64,000 nt of DNA from Oncomelania hupensis (GCA_036898135.1 CM072526.1:1646534-1710533); one strand, 5' to 3'. Positions 51,657-62,778 are shown, counted from the first letter of the stretch. A program made the numbers and translations. The notes: generated by a model not told the origin, from the letters alone.

Positions 51657-52539
51657 GCAACAATTTGGCTGTTGTTGTTGTTGATGGTGCTGGTGGTTGT
51701 AGTAAAATATTAGCAGTAGTAGTAGAAGAAGTATACCAAGTTGGCTGTTGATGTTGTTAGATAAATATACACATACATACATACATACATACATACATAC
51801 ATACATACATACATACAAACAATCATATATTCTGAGAAAGAAAGACAGATGGAGAATTTTTTTTAAATACATGTATATTACTGAACACAAAAATTAGTTT
51901 GAATAAATATTTTATTAAATGAAAACCAAGACACAAGTTTGTTTGTTTTATTTTTTTCAAATTACTCTCTTCTGCACACTAACGTGCATCTATGTTGGTG
52001 TTCCACTTCAAAAAAAAGAAGAGAAAGGGTGAAAGAAATGCCAGGTTTATGGTATATCTTGAAACAAAATGTTTTGTGTTCAAAGCTGATTTTGCCTGTT
52101 TTTAGATTAATTACTAACGCTTATATTGAATGCAATTTACCAATCTGCCCGTTATAAGACAGTTCACATAGGAGGTTTCAAAGCTGTAAATACTTTATTT
52201 TGTTCTCAATAAAATTATTTTGTAAATAAAGTTAACAACGACATTAAAACAAAAGTTTACCTTCCTAATATTTTGGACCTGCATAAATATAATATGAAAA
52301 ATTAATATCATAAGAAAAAACCTGTATCGATAGATTTACAATATTGCTTTTTGTCCCTTTACTTCATTTCTTGTTCTTGTGGGAATAATTTTCAATAAAG
52401 CAATAACAAAAAAACTGTATTTATTTATTTATGTATAATATGTATCTGAATATCACAACCATGAATCATTCCTTATCAAGAGAACAAATATGCAGATTAC
52501 TTTTACACAGCAACATAGTCTATAACAACAACAAAGACC
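51000..52539. other. AT-rich interior of the 5.2-kb element
   Basis: Mostly AT-rich, with (AAT)n at 51596-51656 and (CATA)n at 51765-51820. An internal CTAACGTGCA (51979-51988) repeats the first 10 bases of the TIR. No coding block could be read with confidence. Confidence 0.45.
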
Positions 52540-53243
52540 AATCTATTGTCACGATTTACAGCCAGCATCGAGAAGAGAGTCAAGTTCTTGTTCTGGCTTG
52601 AACAATTGTCTACCCAGATGTTAATTGTGTCAGCTGATTCAGAGTACCACTTGATAGCTTGCTCGTACGCACTCGCCACATCAGCAGCCGTTCGAACTTC
52701 TATATGATTTGCAAATTGTTGTTATGAAGGTAAGGTGGCAATAAAAATAAAATTATTTGTCCATTTGACACCAGTGAAAAAGATCTACTTTCTGTTTCTA
52801 GCTTTGGAGATCTGCTACGAGTTGGCGATCTTCGCTCAATGCACTGCTGCACAAACCTTTTTCTATCGTTGTAATCAATCTGCCAGTACTCGCCATGAAT
52901 TGTTGATCTTGATTCTTCTCTAAAAGTCATCACATTTCTTTCTGCATTTGTAGGATTTATGGATGGGATGTTTATCTGCATCTCTTTTCTTTCTCTCAAC
53001 TTTTGATCTTATTTTCTTTTGTTAGCTTTCAGGAACTAAAGCATTGATCTCTGAATCTGATTCAAGGCAAAGAAGAACTTCATCTCTGGAATAACTTTCA
53101 GAAGAACTTTCTGAGTAGATGGTTGGACTCCTGTTGGTGGACCTGGTATATGTGAAGAAGCATCTCTTGCATCTCGGATGATATTGCTGAAACAAATTTT
53201 AAATGTATCAGAAGACAAGCTAGAGAGAGAGGTAGGGAGGAGG

Positions 53244-53324
<81 letters not shown>

Positions 53325-53475
53325 CACTCTTACATTAAAAATGCCTGAATCAGATCTTACACGGGAATACAGGAATTCAGATGTTATTCAACCAAGTGCC
53401 AATGTTAATGCATAAGGAAATTAATTGCCCTAAGTTTTGTTGAACAGTCATACAATGAACCAAATATCTGTCACT

Positions 53476-53542
<67 letters not shown>

Positions 53543-54005
53543 AACTACTACTTCTACTACTATATAAAATATTACTATAAAATATTTTGCACAGTGGTTT
53601 AAAACAGTTTCAAAAAATTGCACCTCTTTAAAAAATGTATTCTAGGCAACCAGAAAATGCCATTTTTGTCAAAAGCTGTCGCAGTGGATTTAGCCTGTTT
53701 GCAAGTGGACTCCTCAAGTAGTAAAACTGTCTATTTACATCTAGAAGCTCTAGAAGGGGTACATTTCTCATTAGCGTGTTTCCTAAGTGCAGGAAACAGG
53801 TAGATTTTCCTTACATTTGAAGAAAGTGAGTTTCATAGCGCAGCGTTATCAAAGTGCACGCTGCGTGCGTCTCATTAACTGAAATGCATTATACATGTAG
53901 GCTACAGCCAGAAGCGACTGCACTAATTTTACGAAGTAAATAAAGTAAGGAACAACTACCTTTTTCTAACGTTAGAAAATATGTCCCTGGGCTTAACTGG
54001 AATTT

Positions 54006-54077
<72 letters not shown>

Positions 54078-54085
54078 TTAATAAA

Positions 54086-54153
<68 letters not shown>

Positions 54154-54903
54154 TATCTGGGCAGACCAACCTATAACCCAGATTGCCAAAAACAGATCTA
54201 GGCCTAATATAATATTAATGCCACTCATTGCCGCAGTACGCCACTAGGCCTATATTAGTAAACAACTAAATAGAACGATGAACAGTCTTAAAAAGCCTTC
54301 AACATCGCCCCTATCAAGTATAAATTAAGCTGCATCTTTCTAAAACCATTACCAGGAACACGTTTCATAAGCTAGATCTAGACGAGGAAAACGAGGAAAC
54401 TGGGAAGTTAATGTTTTTATCTACTAAGATTTTGAAGGTAACTAAGGTAAATTCCTAGCTTTTCCTAGCTTTCATCGCCTGTAATCGCAATACAAAATAA
54501 TACATTGAGCAATTATTTAGGGGCCTAAAGTATAGGCATATTATATTGACAATTGACACTTGGCTTTACGTTGACATTGCTGTGCTAGACACTAATAGTC
54601 TACAAACATCAATATTCAAAAAGATGTTAAAAATATCTAGAATCGAAAATAATTCATACAAACACGGTAGAGTTGTTTACACACTGATGCAACTTTTGAT
54701 GCAAAACCAGTAAAGCAATGTCAATGGAAATCTAAACATCAGTTCTTTTAATTATACCCGCTTTATCTGAACACTATATACAAGAATATTATAAATCAAT
54801 GACAAAAAAAAAAAGAATAAACTGCGGCTTACCTTTGTTTCAAGTTATTGAAAACACTTGCAGCACTTGATAAGTGCGGCTGCTTCTCGCCGTCACTATT
54901 CAT
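52540..54903 (-). pseudogene. Decayed, spliced transposase-like gene of the 5.2-kb element
   Basis: Minus strand. A first exon at 54833-54903 gives ATG and MNSDGEKQPHLSSAASVFNN, ending LKQ plus AG and a GTAAGC donor; two CCAAT motifs lie upstream. A possible 27-nt exon is at 53960-53986 (DIFSNVRK), then one from 53186 (TTTCAG acceptor, SNIIRDARDASSHIPG). Further blocks, in shifted frames, are an acidic Ser stretch (IYSESSSESYSRDE), KSYKCRKKCDDF (about 52930-52980), FREESRSTIHGEYWQIDYND (from 52927) and, at 52545-52715, IEVRTAADVASAYEQAIKWY then IWVDNCSSQNKNLTLFSML. The WxDNCxxQNKN motif recurs in transposon-derived proteins of invertebrates as I recall, but I cannot name the family. At least one stop (TAA near 53027) and a frameshift near 52930 show it is dead. 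Exon joins are inferred. Confidence 0.55.
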
Positions 54904-55318
54904 CGTTTATCGCATCTCATTAAAAGTCAGGACTGTCTGACAAGCCCAGGTAGTAACGGTCTTTTTTATTGGTCAACCAAAAACAAAGCTGGCGCGTGAT
55001 TGGTAAAAGACATACGTTGTTTTGCCGTTGTGTTCACGCTAGCAAAGAAAACAGTTACTTGAGAGAATACTATTGAATCAGTTCTATTTATAGCGTTGCT
55101 CACTTACTTCGTTTTGCCATTTTATTCTGGTACTTAAAAAATATTTAACAAGCACAACATACTAAAATAAAAACTGCAATATCTTCGTCAAAATTTGACA
55201 TTTTTATTCGGGATTTTTTTTTAAAAGATGCGCCTCCTCCTCATCTATACGGCAGTATCAATAACTCATTTTCGCCCAAAACTGCAGATACTTTGTTTTG
55301 CCATTGCACGTTAGATAT

Positions 55319-55610
55319 GCGCTTTAAATTTCATCTCGACATTTAATTCGTATTCATAAAATTGTTCTTTCAAAATCAAATAGTAAAGAAAATCAACTTC
55401 GGATTTAGCAACAATACCATTTCTAAAACACAGAGTGTTATCAAAATCAAAATTCTGGTAGCATATATCGGGATATAACCTGTTTTTAAACACTGTTGCA
55501 TCGTTTTTCCCCAGTTATAGCCTGTTTAAGAGTTTCTTGGATCGTTCTTTAAATGACACTTAAGCATTAAATGTTCATAATCCTATGTTTTAACGGCAAG
55601 ATCAGTGTCA
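55319..55610 (-). pseudogene. Inverted relic of the secreted-gene 3' flank, right part
   Basis: On the minus strand it aligns with 46550-46920 of gene 3: GACACTTAAGCATTAAATGTTC, GTTTAAGAGTTTCTTGGATC, TTCTAAAACACAGAGTG, CATTTAATTCGTATTCAT and CGGCAAGATCA. The similarity stops before exon 6 would be reached, so no coding exon of this fourth copy remains here. Confidence 0.7.
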
Positions 55611-56791
55611 CAAAGAAAGGGGTTGGGGGGTTGAGGATTAGCGCTTATTCCTCGCACTGTGTTGCCTCCCTTGTATAGGCCAACGTTGCGGTGACATTCA
55701 AGGGAATAAGGCTGGGGGTTACTAAAGAATGAAAGACAGTCAAAAGGCCAGACGAGAAGAAGGTAGGCTAAACTAGGAAGTAATTCAAACAAGGGGGAGT
55801 CCAGTTGTTACAGTATATAACTAGTCAATTTTATTAGGTGGAACTAGGTCGTCTGAGTTGGATAATCTAAAGGATGAGTCACTGAATATTGTCAATAATA
55901 GTTAGGAGTATCTTGGAGATATTCTGGGCGGGCGGCTTTGGGAATGCTAGGGCGACTGAGGACTGATTTCATCACTGAGCAGGAGGATATCTGGATTGTT
56001 CGGGGTGGCTTAGCCAGAATGTCTTCGAATTGTGGTGGCACTTAGCTTCGTTTTGCGTAGGGCGGTGGTTGTCTTAGGCTTCTGGATGGTCGGTGATTCA
56101 AAGGGGTCCAGGAGTTAGCTTGGTGGCCAATGCGGGGCACTAGGTCACCTTCTTAGATAATTGGCTTGGTGGTGCAATTTCTAGTGGCGATGCAGGGGTG
56201 CCTCACAGCCTACGGGGCTGGCTGATTGGCGAAACTTCGGGGGGTGCGCTTCACATTGACGCCCTGGGTTGTCAGGGTCGCCCGCAGCGGGTCTGGCGTC
56301 TTACAGCTGGTATAGGGCCGGTATAGTAGCCCGAATAGGAGCCCGTTCTGTAATGTAGTACAGACTCCAAATCAGCTATGCACATATATCCTGGGTGCAG
56401 CGCCTGTTTGCGCGCGTGCCCATCAGATTTTCAAACTTGGACGGACCAGCCAAGGGTTGACCGGTTCGTACCAACAGTCCAACAATTGCAACCATGGTCA
56501 TGGGGCTTTTGTGGAGTTTACGGGCAGCCGCTAATATATAATAACTTCGGCGCCTTAAGATGGGGTGGCGGACAACAGGGGCAGATATCTATACAGTGGG
56601 AACATGGGAGAAGCAAATGGGGTAAATACAGGACAATGGGGGTTGTAGGCAAGGGGCTGTGATGGGGGACTTTAATCTAGGTGGTGGGACAGCATGGCAT
56701 GGGAGATTTATACATGGGGCTAACAGGGAGCATACAAGTATAAATTCAAACATGGCATGTACAATAATCAAGGCAGATAATATATACAAGG
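55611..56791. other. Unassigned GC-richer segment
   Basis: About 1.2 kb of higher GC content, with G-rich stretches at 56010-56330 and 56560-56700. An open frame at 56378-56662 has no recognisable domain. It may be retroelement LTR or leader DNA, but no hallmark is present. Confidence 0.35.
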
Positions 56792-58545
56792 AATAATAAT
56801 AATAATAATAATTACTGTATTTATAATGCGCTTATCTTATAATAATTATAACTCTAAGCGCGCACTCACAACTCACGCACGCATGTGCACGCTTTAGACA
56901 ATGACACATGTAACAATTACGCAAAAAATACATTCACTCAAATATACTCATACCACAAACAGACCAGACACTATATGTAAGAGACAGCTGGCGATAGGGT
57001 GCGTAGTGAGGTCATAGTGTTAGAACTGCTTGAAAAGGTAAGTTTTGAGGGCAGACTGGAAGGAGGTGGGAGAGGGTTTCTGACGGAGAGAGAGTGGAAG
57101 AGTATTCCAGATGGATGGGCCGTAGACAGAGAAGGAGCGGGACCCGAACGTGCTGAGTTTGGAGCGAGGAATGCAGAGGCGGAGAGGGTCGGAGGCAGAG
57201 CGAAGAGAGCGAGAGGGAATGTATGGGTGAAGTAAGTCAGAGAGATAGAGAGGAGCGGAGTTGTTGAGGGACTTGTAGCAGAGAGACAAGGTCTTGTATT
57301 GAATGCGTTGGGAGATGGGAAGCCAGTGTAGGGCTTTGAGCAAGGGAGTGACGTGGTCAGATTTCTTCTTTCTGAGGACGAGGCGGGCAGTATTGTTTTG
57401 AACGCGTTGGAGAGGGAGAGTGGTGGAGCGGGGAAGGCCGGAAAGAAGGGAGTTGCAATAGTCGATGCGAGACAGGATGAGGGAGACAGCAAGTTTGGTG
57501 GCAGCTTCAGTGGTGAGGTATTTTCTGATCTGACTGATTCGACGGAGGTGGAAGTAGCAGGCCCGGGCGGTTGCAGAGACAAAGCTAGTCATTGAGAGAG
57601 AAGAGTCAAGGATAACGCCAAGGTTCTTGGCAGAGTCGGAGAGAGGGATAGAGGTACCGTCAAGCTGAAGATGGAGAGAGGAGGGGAGCTGAGGGAGTTT
57701 CTGGCGTGTGCCTACCAGCATGGCTTCCGTTTTGTCGTCGTTCAGTTTAAGTTTGTTTGCTGTCATCCAGTCCTTCACGTCTTCACAGCAGTCGGCCGTG
57801 CGAGTCAGGAGTGCCTGAATGTTGTCAGGTTTGTCTTTGTCTTGTAGTTGTGAGTCGTCAGCATAGAAGTGGTGGTTTATGTGATGAGACTGGATGATGT
57901 TGGTCAGAGGGGAGGTGTAGAGTGTAAAAAGGACCGGACCCAGGACAGATCCCTGAGGAACTCCGCAGGAGAGCCTAACTGGGTCAGAGGATATGCCATC
58001 GATGATAACGGACTGCCGTCTGTCAGAGAGGTAGGAAAGAAACCAGGAGTGAGCGGAGTCAGTGATGCCAAAGGAGTGTTGAAGGCGGTGGAGGAGGATA
58101 GAATGGTCAATAGTGTCGAAGGCGGCAGAGAGATCGAGTAGGGTAAGAAGGGAGATGTTGCCTGAGTCAGTTGAGAGAAGAAGATCGTTCAGAATATGTA
58201 AAAGGGCTGTTTCAGTGCTGTGGTGCTTGCGATAGGCAGACTGGAAGGGACTGAGGAGATTGTTGATGGTGAGGTGAGCGTTGAGCTGGTTGAGGACAAC
58301 CTTTTCAAGTAGCTTAGACAGAAAAGAGAGATTGGAGACTGGGCGATAGTTTTTGAGGTCATTTGGGTCAAGGTTGTGTTTTTTGAGGAGAGGGCGAACG
58401 ATGGCAGACTTGAAGATATCAGGAACGGAGCCAGTTTCTAGAGAGGTGTTGATGATATCGGTGATGAAAGGCAGAAGTTTTGGGAGACCGTCCAAATACA
58501 GGGAAGCTGGGAGGGGGTCTAGTTCACAGGTTTTGAGAGACATAG
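56792..58545 (-). mobile_element. 5'-truncated L2/CR1-like retrotransposon
   Basis: Minus strand. It starts abruptly in the reverse transcriptase at about 58545, and ends in a 3' UTR with AAGCGCATTATAAATACAG and an (ATT)n tail at 56792-56811. That 3' end form (GCGC..TATAAATACA plus ATT repeats) is typical of L2/CR1-type elements. The truncation removed the endonuclease and the start of the polymerase. Confidence 0.85.
57020..58543 (-). CDS. L2/CR1-like reverse transcriptase, 507 open codons
   Basis: The frame begins at CELDPLPASLYLDGL, a standard block at the front of the L2 reverse transcriptase. It continues with NYRPVSNLSFLSKLLEKVV, FQSAYRKHHSTETALLH, LLDLSAAFDTIDHSILL (first catalytic Asp), GVPQGSVLGPVLFTLYTSPL, FYADDSQL (catalytic Asp pair), LKLNDDKTEAMLVG, LGVILDSSLSM, ILSRIDYCNSLLSGLP, and LHWLPISQRIQYK. 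It ends with the conserved SIWNTLPLSLRQ and a FKSALKTYLF-type tail (FQSALKTYLFKQF). No stop or frameshift occurs in 507 codons, so this copy is young. It cannot retrotranspose by itself, because the endonuclease is missing. Confidence 0.9.
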   Translation of the reverse strand: MSLKTCELDPLPASLYLDGLPKLLPFITDIINTSLETGSVPDIFKSAIVRPLLKKHNLDPNDLKNYRPVSNLSFLSKLLEKVVLNQLNAHLTINNLLSPFQSAYRKHHSTETALLHILNDLLLSTDSGNISLLTLLDLSAAFDTIDHSILLHRLQHSFGITDSAHSWFLSYLSDRRQSVIIDGISSDPVRLSCGVPQGSVLGPVLFTLYTSPLTNIIQSHHINHHFYADDSQLQDKDKPDNIQALLTRTADCCEDVKDWMTANKLKLNDDKTEAMLVGTRQKLPQLPSSLHLQLDGTSIPLSDSAKNLGVILDSSLSMTSFVSATARACYFHLRRISQIRKYLTTEAATKLAVSLILSRIDYCNSLLSGLPRSTTLPLQRVQNNTARLVLRKKKSDHVTPLLKALHWLPISQRIQYKTLSLCYKSLNNSAPLYLSDLLHPYIPSRSLRSASDPLRLCIPRSKLSTFGSRSFSVYGPSIWNTLPLSLRQKPSPTSFQSALKTYLFKQF

Positions 58546-58999
58546 TCTTTATGATTTTGAGAATAAATACATATCACAGCAACACATCAAGACAAAACCA
58601 CAAACACGAACGTACATATGTACAGGACATACGAACATGTTGGGCGATCGACGGGTGATGGGAATGCTAAATGATATAAAGTAAATTTCCTCTCTTACCT
58701 TGACTAAGAACGGGTCGAATCCCAAGAGTACTGCCGGGGCTCAGTGGACACCGCGGGATGGGACGTGTCCGAGGCAGGCTGATGGGTGTTCGAAGGCTGA
58801 AGGCTAGCGTCTGACACTGAGAATTGGCGTGGTGGGAGTTTTTTGAGCGATGTCCCGAGGGGCGGGGCTTAGACGGATTAGCCGGCGTGCGTGGGAGTGA
58901 TGACTGTGCACAGCCAGCGTCAGAGCTGCGTCGTCCGTTTGTCACAATCAGCATTATTCTTTCTTCATATGTTTAATTTATAAATTCTTGCATGGCATG
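58546..58999. other. No gene seen; GC-rich patch
   Basis: 58690-58940 is GC-richer, with CGGGGCTTAGACGG and CACCGCGGGATGGG, but no reading frame or repeat I can name. Confidence 0.35.
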
Positions 59000-59143
59000 T
59001 TTTGTTTTCAAATAAGGCGTTATCTTCATACAACACAATGTAAGTTGTTTTGTTTTCAAAAAAGGCGTTATCTTCATAAAACACAATGTAAGTTGTTTTG
59101 TTTTCAAATAAGGCGTTATCTTCATACAACAGAATGTAAGTTG
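59000..59143. repeat. Three tandem 48-bp units
   Basis: Units start at 59000, 59048 and 59096 (TTTTGTTTTCAAATAAGGCG... to ...AATGTAAGTTG), with 2-3 differences among them. 48 is a multiple of three, so frames stay open on both strands with a 16-residue period (for example TTYIVLYEDNALFENK on the minus strand). Confidence 0.85.
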
Positions 59144-59571
59144 TTTTGTTTAAAGACATATTCTAAATGGCAATAAGAAATGCCTAATGGCAAGTAAAAC
59201 AAATGCTACAAATTAACGTACAAATCGCGAAAAACATGATGTTACATAATGAAAACTGTTTTTAAAACTCACAGAACTTTGTTGCAAATCAAAATAAATG
59301 CTCCAAAATCTGGCAGTGGGCAGTTGATAAAGAAAAAGAGTTTGCCAGATTTTTGGACTTGGACTATACCGCTCCCTACCGAGGCACTCGCACTCCTTCC
59401 TGACCCTCGTCTCAATGCTACGGGCAGCCGCCACACCCACCGACTACCGGGTGTTGCGATGTCCTGCAACACTGATCCGGGGATCAGGGAGGCAGTACGA
59501 GTGTCCGATTTAGGGAGTAGTGATGTGTCGCAAGCGGGAAATCTCTGGAGAGTTCACCTGGATTGACAAAA

Positions 59572-59614
59572 CCCTCGCCGTCCCTGCCCACGTCCTGGCC
59601 AGGGACGGCGAGGG
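59572..59614. repeat. 15-bp perfect hairpin
   Basis: CCCTCGCCGTCCCTG at 59572-59586 and its reverse complement at 59600-59614, with a 13-nt loop. Function unknown. Confidence 0.75.
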
Positions 59615-59744
59615 AGACGATACAGTTCCAGGGAACACTGCATTTTGAATACTACATTGGCTCACTTATATACCCCGTACATAACAGGCCTAAGTACAGT
59701 GCATGTATCAAACAATAACAAATTATAATTTCAGACAAAATCAT

Positions 59745-59900
59745 AAACTTGAACAGCAGTCTTACCTTGGAATGTAGACTGATGGTCCTGTCTTTCCAAA
59801 TGGGCTTCAACCTCGCCAGGGCAGCAGTTGTTTGTGCGATCCTGCAGAGGACTTCCTGTCGAGACCCATGGTCTGATACAATTGCTCCTAAATATGAGAT
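59745..59900 (-). pseudogene. Short RTE fragment
   Basis: Minus-strand RTE thumb block: YLGAIVSDHGSRQEVLCRIA, then QTTAALARLKPIWKDRTISL and HSKVRLL. Truncated on both sides. Confidence 0.85.
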
Positions 59901-60667
59901 GAAAATATTAAAAAAAAACCTAGGGTTCTGTAAACTACACAACGCGAATATAAACCCTGTGAAGCCGGGATTTTCACAAACGCCTTTCTTATATCTAATA
60001 AAAATTATTGAAAGGTGTTTTTTTTTTTTTTTTTTTTTTTATAATCTCGACTTCAAAACATATATTGGCCTTACCTTGAGTATACCTGAATCGAATTTGA
60101 ATTTTTGTTATTACGCAGAGATAGTTATACCTATTGCCAAGCGTTTTAGATCATTCATATTCGCACTTTCTCCACTTTTGGGGGCTAAAGCTGAGTCCTA
60201 CCGTACATCTCCAATAAGATTGACATTTTCTAAAATGTGTATTTGTGTAGACTATGTGCGTGCGTGTTTGGAAATACGTTTGAATGGCTTGCCTTCTTGT
60301 TTTAAATATTACTTTGACAAGTGTTATCAGTAATCACACCCTGCGCGTGCTGTGATAGCATTCAGCATCATCCAGCAGCTCACATAAGCGGCCATCATCA
60401 TCATCCTCATCCTCCTCCTCCTTCTCCTCCACCTCATCATCATCAATCCACCTGTTCCTTCCCTCCCCACCACCCCCCTCATCACTCTAGGCCTCAGGCT
60501 GTTCATTCCCAGGACAAGTAGAAGGTGACGCGGGATGTTGATGGAAAAAATAAAGATATGCTGATATAGGATTCAGAGGGAGCCATCTTTTTTTTTGTTC
60601 TGCCCTGGAGAAGATCGTTGATTTTTTAATGTTAGTTTTTGACGTTCGGGTATATATTTTAAAAAAA

Positions 60668-60713
<46 letters not shown>

Positions 60714-60778
60714 TGTGTGTGTGTGCGTGTAATTTTTATTTATTTCATTTTACATCTCCACACAATTTGTGATTTAAG

Positions 60779-60822
<44 letters not shown>

Positions 60823-61015
60823 TAAAGAGAGAGAGAGAGTACAGAGAACAAAAAAAAATGTATTGCTTTTCAACCTGTAGGTAATATGACGCAATCACAC
60901 AAACGTATACTATATTATATATTATATTACAATACATGTTAAAATCATAGTAGCTTGTTGAACACTTCATATATAAAATATCACATAATAATGATTAATG
61001 AACTTATAATAATAC

Positions 61016-61100
<85 letters not shown>
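59901..61100. other. No gene seen; simple repeats
   Basis: Contains a T run (60018-60040), (CATCAT/CCTC)n at 60394-60440, (GA)n then (GT)n at 60673-60728, (GT)n at 60783-60815 and (AAT)n at 61010-61100. An open frame over 59749-60333 fuses the antisense of the RTE fragment to unrelated DNA and is not a gene. Confidence 0.5.
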
Positions 61101-61716
61101 TGTTACGTTGAAACGCGAATGGTAGTACGTCAGAAACGCGCACGATAGATCTAATCGTTTCGTTTTGCAAAGTATTCAATAATGGAGTTTATTTACCTTT
61201 GATTTGAGTTTGCATTGTTGTTAGGAGAGGCTTTGTATAACGTGGATAATTTTCGTTGGTCGATATTGTTAGAGAATACTCTGGATCTCCTTGTTTACTA
61301 TCGATCGAAGTTTCGGGACGATTGTCGAAGAAAGAGAAGGTTCGGGGTATGTGTGGAGAGATGTATGACGTAAGTCAGTGATGACGATCTTTAATTCTGA
61401 TTGGTTAGTTGTAATGCGTCATTTCTAGAACAAACTGTCGTCATCTCGAAGGATAGAAAAAAAATATATATTCGATGCTTTGTGTGTTGTGAAAAGAGTT
61501 GCTGTGAAAGTTGTTGAGTTGAGTTGAGAATTGTATGCAGTTGTTGGTATGTGCTGAATAAAAAGTGGAAAACTTCATACGTCGACTTAGTGACTTGTAT
61601 GCTGCTTGAGCGGGTTGCGTGAATAAACGAATCTGAGCTACACTCATCAGTATTTCAGCATTGGGGCTGAATCCACTACTGATAAAGAAAAACACCATCA
61701 TCAAACCGAGTGTAAC

Positions 61717-61717
<1 letters not shown>
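61101..61717 (+). mobile_element. Solo LTR
   Basis: 617 bp that begins TGTTACGTTG and ends AGTGTAACA, with TGTTAC/GTAACA inverted ends. ATAAT lies on both sides inside an (AAT)n array, which could be a 5-bp target duplication. Inside are an ATTGG box (61404), AAATATATATTCG as a possible TATA box (61468) and AATAAAAAG as a possible poly(A) signal (61557). No coding sequence. Confidence 0.65.
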
Positions 61718-61773
<56 letters not shown>

Positions 61774-61779
61774 TGATGC

Positions 61780-61860
61780 TATACGCGATTTTTCCCAAAT
61801 CACAAGTCAGGCTCAAAGCGCGGCGATCTGTACCACATAAACGCTCACACTCTCAAACAT
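61780..61860 (-). repeat. SINE-B tail fragment
   Basis: TTTCCCAAATCACAAGTCAGG and CTCAAAGCGCGGCGATCTGTAC match the 3' part of the SINE at 40550-40605 in reverse. Confidence 0.65.
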
Positions 61861-61861
61861 T

Positions 61862-62440
61862 ACATTACATCACATGATTATTGTTTTAGGTCCAGCGGAC
61901 TCTTCCGAGCCAAATCAGGACCGGACACCCCTGATCCGCATAAAAGATCTGCTGAAACAACCCTAGTGGTAAAACTGAAAGCTCTCCATTAGCCAGTCAC
62001 TTTACAATAAAGACATCGCACGCAGGGGACGCTGAGGCTGTACTCTAATTTATCGAACCCCCGTTTACAAAAACAAAATAGAATACAAACATCATTATAA
62101 ATTATCAACAAAACACATACATATAAAATGCCTACATTGCTAAATAATAACATCATAGGAAGCCCTAGTGACCACCTGGCAGAAAGCGTCCAATTTTCCC
62201 AAGCTGATCCAACAGACCTCATACACAAATAAGGAGTCTTGTCCTGGAACAGTTTTCAAGAAAAAAAAGGGAGATGACTGGTCCAGCGAAGAAGACGATA
62301 GTATAGCAGATTGATAGAACAGAGCAGGAATGAGAAAGAGCAAATGAGAAAGACAGCGACAGTTGGAATTTAAAGCACTAAATTTCCAGAAAGTGGGGAT
62401 ACTATTTATTCTGAAACCCCCGGCACCCCAACGGGGGTAC
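61862..62440 (-). repeat. NA1 element, best preserved copy
   Basis: Starts (ACATT)n, then TTATTGTTTTAGGTCCAGCGG, and ends CTGAAACCCCCGGCACCCCAACGGGGGT. About 575 bp, no open frame. Confidence 0.7.
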
Positions 62441-62747
62441 ACTCTCAAACAGAGCTTCCTTTTATTTTTAAAACAAATCACAAACGAAGGCATGCACGGT
62501 TTCTCCTTTCACAATTACATTAAACGTGTGTTTATGCACCATTTAGGGCCGGTCGGGTGGGGGATGGGAGGTGGTAGGGGGGGTGGATGGATGGGCGTTT
62601 GCATAGTGATACATATCCGAAGGATGGGGTTGGGAGATTGCTCCCAAAGCCCTTAAATGTTTCTTTGCATAGGTAGAAGGGTGTGCAATCTCCGAAGTGA
62701 GCCTGGGGCATCCTTAAGGTAAGGGTTGTACAAGTACTGTGTGTGTG

Positions 62748-62778
<31 letters not shown>

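Larger units (their letters stand above)
50120..55314 (-). mobile_element. 5195-bp DNA-transposon-like element with 27-bp TIRs and subterminal repeats
   Basis: 50120-50146 and 55288-55314 are perfect 27-bp inverted repeats starting CTAACGTGCAATGGCAAAAC. ATAT lies directly outside at both ends (50116-50119, 55315-55318), a likely 4-bp target duplication. A 17-bp subterminal motif AATGGCAAAACGAAGTA is at 50366-50382, with its exact inverse at 55105-55121; a looser copy is near 55012-55030. Inside, on the minus strand, lies a decayed spliced gene (52540-54903). Flanks on both sides are parts of one inverted relic, which confirms the insertion. The 4-bp duplication would suit the Sola superfamily, but this is not established. 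Confidence 0.8.

Noticed and set aside
59572..59614. Intrinsic transcription terminator
   Set aside because: The hairpin is strong but there is no T tract after it, and such terminators are not expected in an animal nuclear genome.
59749..60333. 194-codon open frame on the plus strand
   Set aside because: It begins as antisense of an RTE fragment and runs into unrelated DNA including a T-run; chance open frame.
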